Source: Cloeon dipterum (lineage: Eukaryota > Arthropoda > Insecta > Ephemeroptera > Baetidae). From it: 64,000 nucleotides of DNA. This document shows, piece by piece, positions 62,853 to 64,000 of the stretch (positions are counted from its first letter, which is position 1; every line of letters begins with the position of its first letter). Under the pieces are notes generated by a model. It was not told the DNA's origin, searched no databases, and saw only the letters and a program-made list of their open reading frames with translations. The stretch covers positions 7,134,545-7,198,544 of the forward strand of contig NC_088790.1 of NCBI RefSeq assembly GCF_949628265.1. Direction: 5' to 3'. A program made the position numbers and the translations under genes.

Positions 62853-64000
62853 TGTTTTTAACAGTAGGAATGAGTTGAAGCTTTTTATCGCGAGTGTAAC
62901 TTTTCATACGAGTGCAAAGCCGGAAAATCGCATTAAGAAAAGCAAAGAGACAAATGGTGCAGCGGAAATAAAGCAGTCTTGCGCAATTTGTTTCTTTTCT
63001 TAGTGTTACCTTGCAATCGCGTGCAAGCAGCAAACCAACTACTCGTGCTTAATGGCCACCAGTCAGATTTCCGCGACTGTGGTGCATTTTTCTTGCGAAC
63101 TCGTCGAGTCAATAAATCAGGCAGTTACGCTCGCTTTTTGCGGGAGAGCGAGGCGCGAAATGAAAGAGGCGCTGCTCTTTCTTGGGCATCAAGCAGTTTC
63201 ATTTTCTATACACACCACACCCCGGGCACGGCATTTATACGGAAAACGTGCAAGGCAAAAGTTTGCTAATTTGCGGTCGAGTGATGAATTTCGCATGCAT
63301 TCCAGGACTCGAAAGAGCGGCAGGCGAGCAATAAAATTGACCCCGTGAAATATGCAGCCTACCTGACGCACAAAGAAAAGAGGAATTCGGGCGTTGCCGG
63401 GGCGCAACTTTTGCCCTCTCACTCTCTCTCTCTCTCTCTCCGCCGAGAATTATTCAGGTGAGCTCTGGCAGAATAATGCCTCGGCGTAAATCTTGCATCA
63501 TGGCCGGTAAAATTTATGAGTGCAAAACAAAAGCAGAAGCCGCGCCACTACCAACTTGGCCAATTAAAAAGCCGGCGCCCTTCGCTGCTGACGATGGATT
63601 TCGCCCGCTCGCTGCCTTCGTACATATTGGTTTGCCAAGAAATTCTGCACGCTGGACCGTTTATTGATCTTGCCTCATCAGCCGCATTGCTCATCATCGC
63701 TCCACCCTTGCGAGATTATTCAATTATCGCCACCGATCTCATCGTACCGACACGCTAAATTCTATAACGCCCAGGGGGTTTCTCAACTCTACGAAAACAT
63801 TACTCAGCTAGTCGAAACTCTGAAATCCTATTTCTTCCTGCCATGCGATACTCCACTAAGTTTTGACAAGTGCTCGCTTCCTCGCGAGAGCCTATAACTT
63901 CTCTATGAAAAATTCGATCAGCGAAAACAGAAAAGCACCCAGTTCTATGTACGTTGCTGGAATAACCCAAGCATCACATGATTTAAATTTCAGCAAATTT
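62853..64000. other. Terminal intergenic sequence
   Basis: Short open frames only. Holds a (TC)n run at about 63418-63440. A gene may begin beyond the window but nothing here supports one. Confidence 0.5.
63417..63440. repeat. (TC)n microsatellite
   Basis: Short CT dinucleotide run, about 24 bases. Confidence 0.9.

Noticed and set aside
1-64000. Bacterial-type systems (operons, CRISPR arrays, ribosome binding sites)
   Set aside because: All genes are spliced with GT-AG introns and poly(A) signals; no direct-repeat/spacer array was seen.

Overview
The window is eukaryotic and AT-rich. It carries spliced genes with mostly short GT-AG introns, and its gene content points to an arthropod, very probably an insect: a Plus-C-like odorant-binding protein, a crustacean cardioactive peptide (CCAP) receptor and a single-domain-set transglutaminase. 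The order cannot be fixed from the sequence; a mayfly or another non-model insect is possible but is only a guess. Exon coordinates were built by hand from splice sites, reading phase and family similarity, so single boundaries may shift by a few bases.

Layout. 0.5-2.7 kb: Plus-C-like odorant-binding protein (+), 5' end unresolved. 3.2-5.1 kb: PLP-dependent class I/II aminotransferase (+). 5.2-6.2 kb: small secreted orphan protein (+). 6.8-7.4 kb: DDA1, a CRL4 ubiquitin-ligase cofactor (-). 8.2-11.0 kb: CEP120 centriole protein (+), divergent from DDA1. 11.6-14.5 kb: SLC16/monocarboxylate-transporter-like MFS carrier (+). 15.5-40.7 kb: CCAP receptor, a neuropeptide GPCR (-), nine coding exons over 25 kb with large repeat-bearing introns. 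46.5-52.8 kb: transglutaminase (-), 14 coding exons, complete Cys-His-Asp triad. 57.3-60.3 kb: unrecognised type I membrane protein with one EGF/laminin-like module (+). 60.3-64 kb: no gene recognised.

The genes do not form one pathway. They are housekeeping genes (DDA1, CEP120, aminotransferase), transport, chemosensory or secreted proteins, a neuropeptide receptor and a haemolymph or cuticle cross-linking enzyme side by side. The most interesting non-coding content is a short A-tailed retroposon (SINE-like) family present as two longer copies, one 5'-shorter copy and a fragment. Its 5' head can be folded into the same nested stem in two diverged copies, and one copy sits at the centre of a roughly 1 kb foldback element. 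I found no novel defence or enzymatic system; the best candidates for new biology are the unrecognised EGF-bearing receptor-like gene, the orphan secreted protein and the structured SINE-like family.
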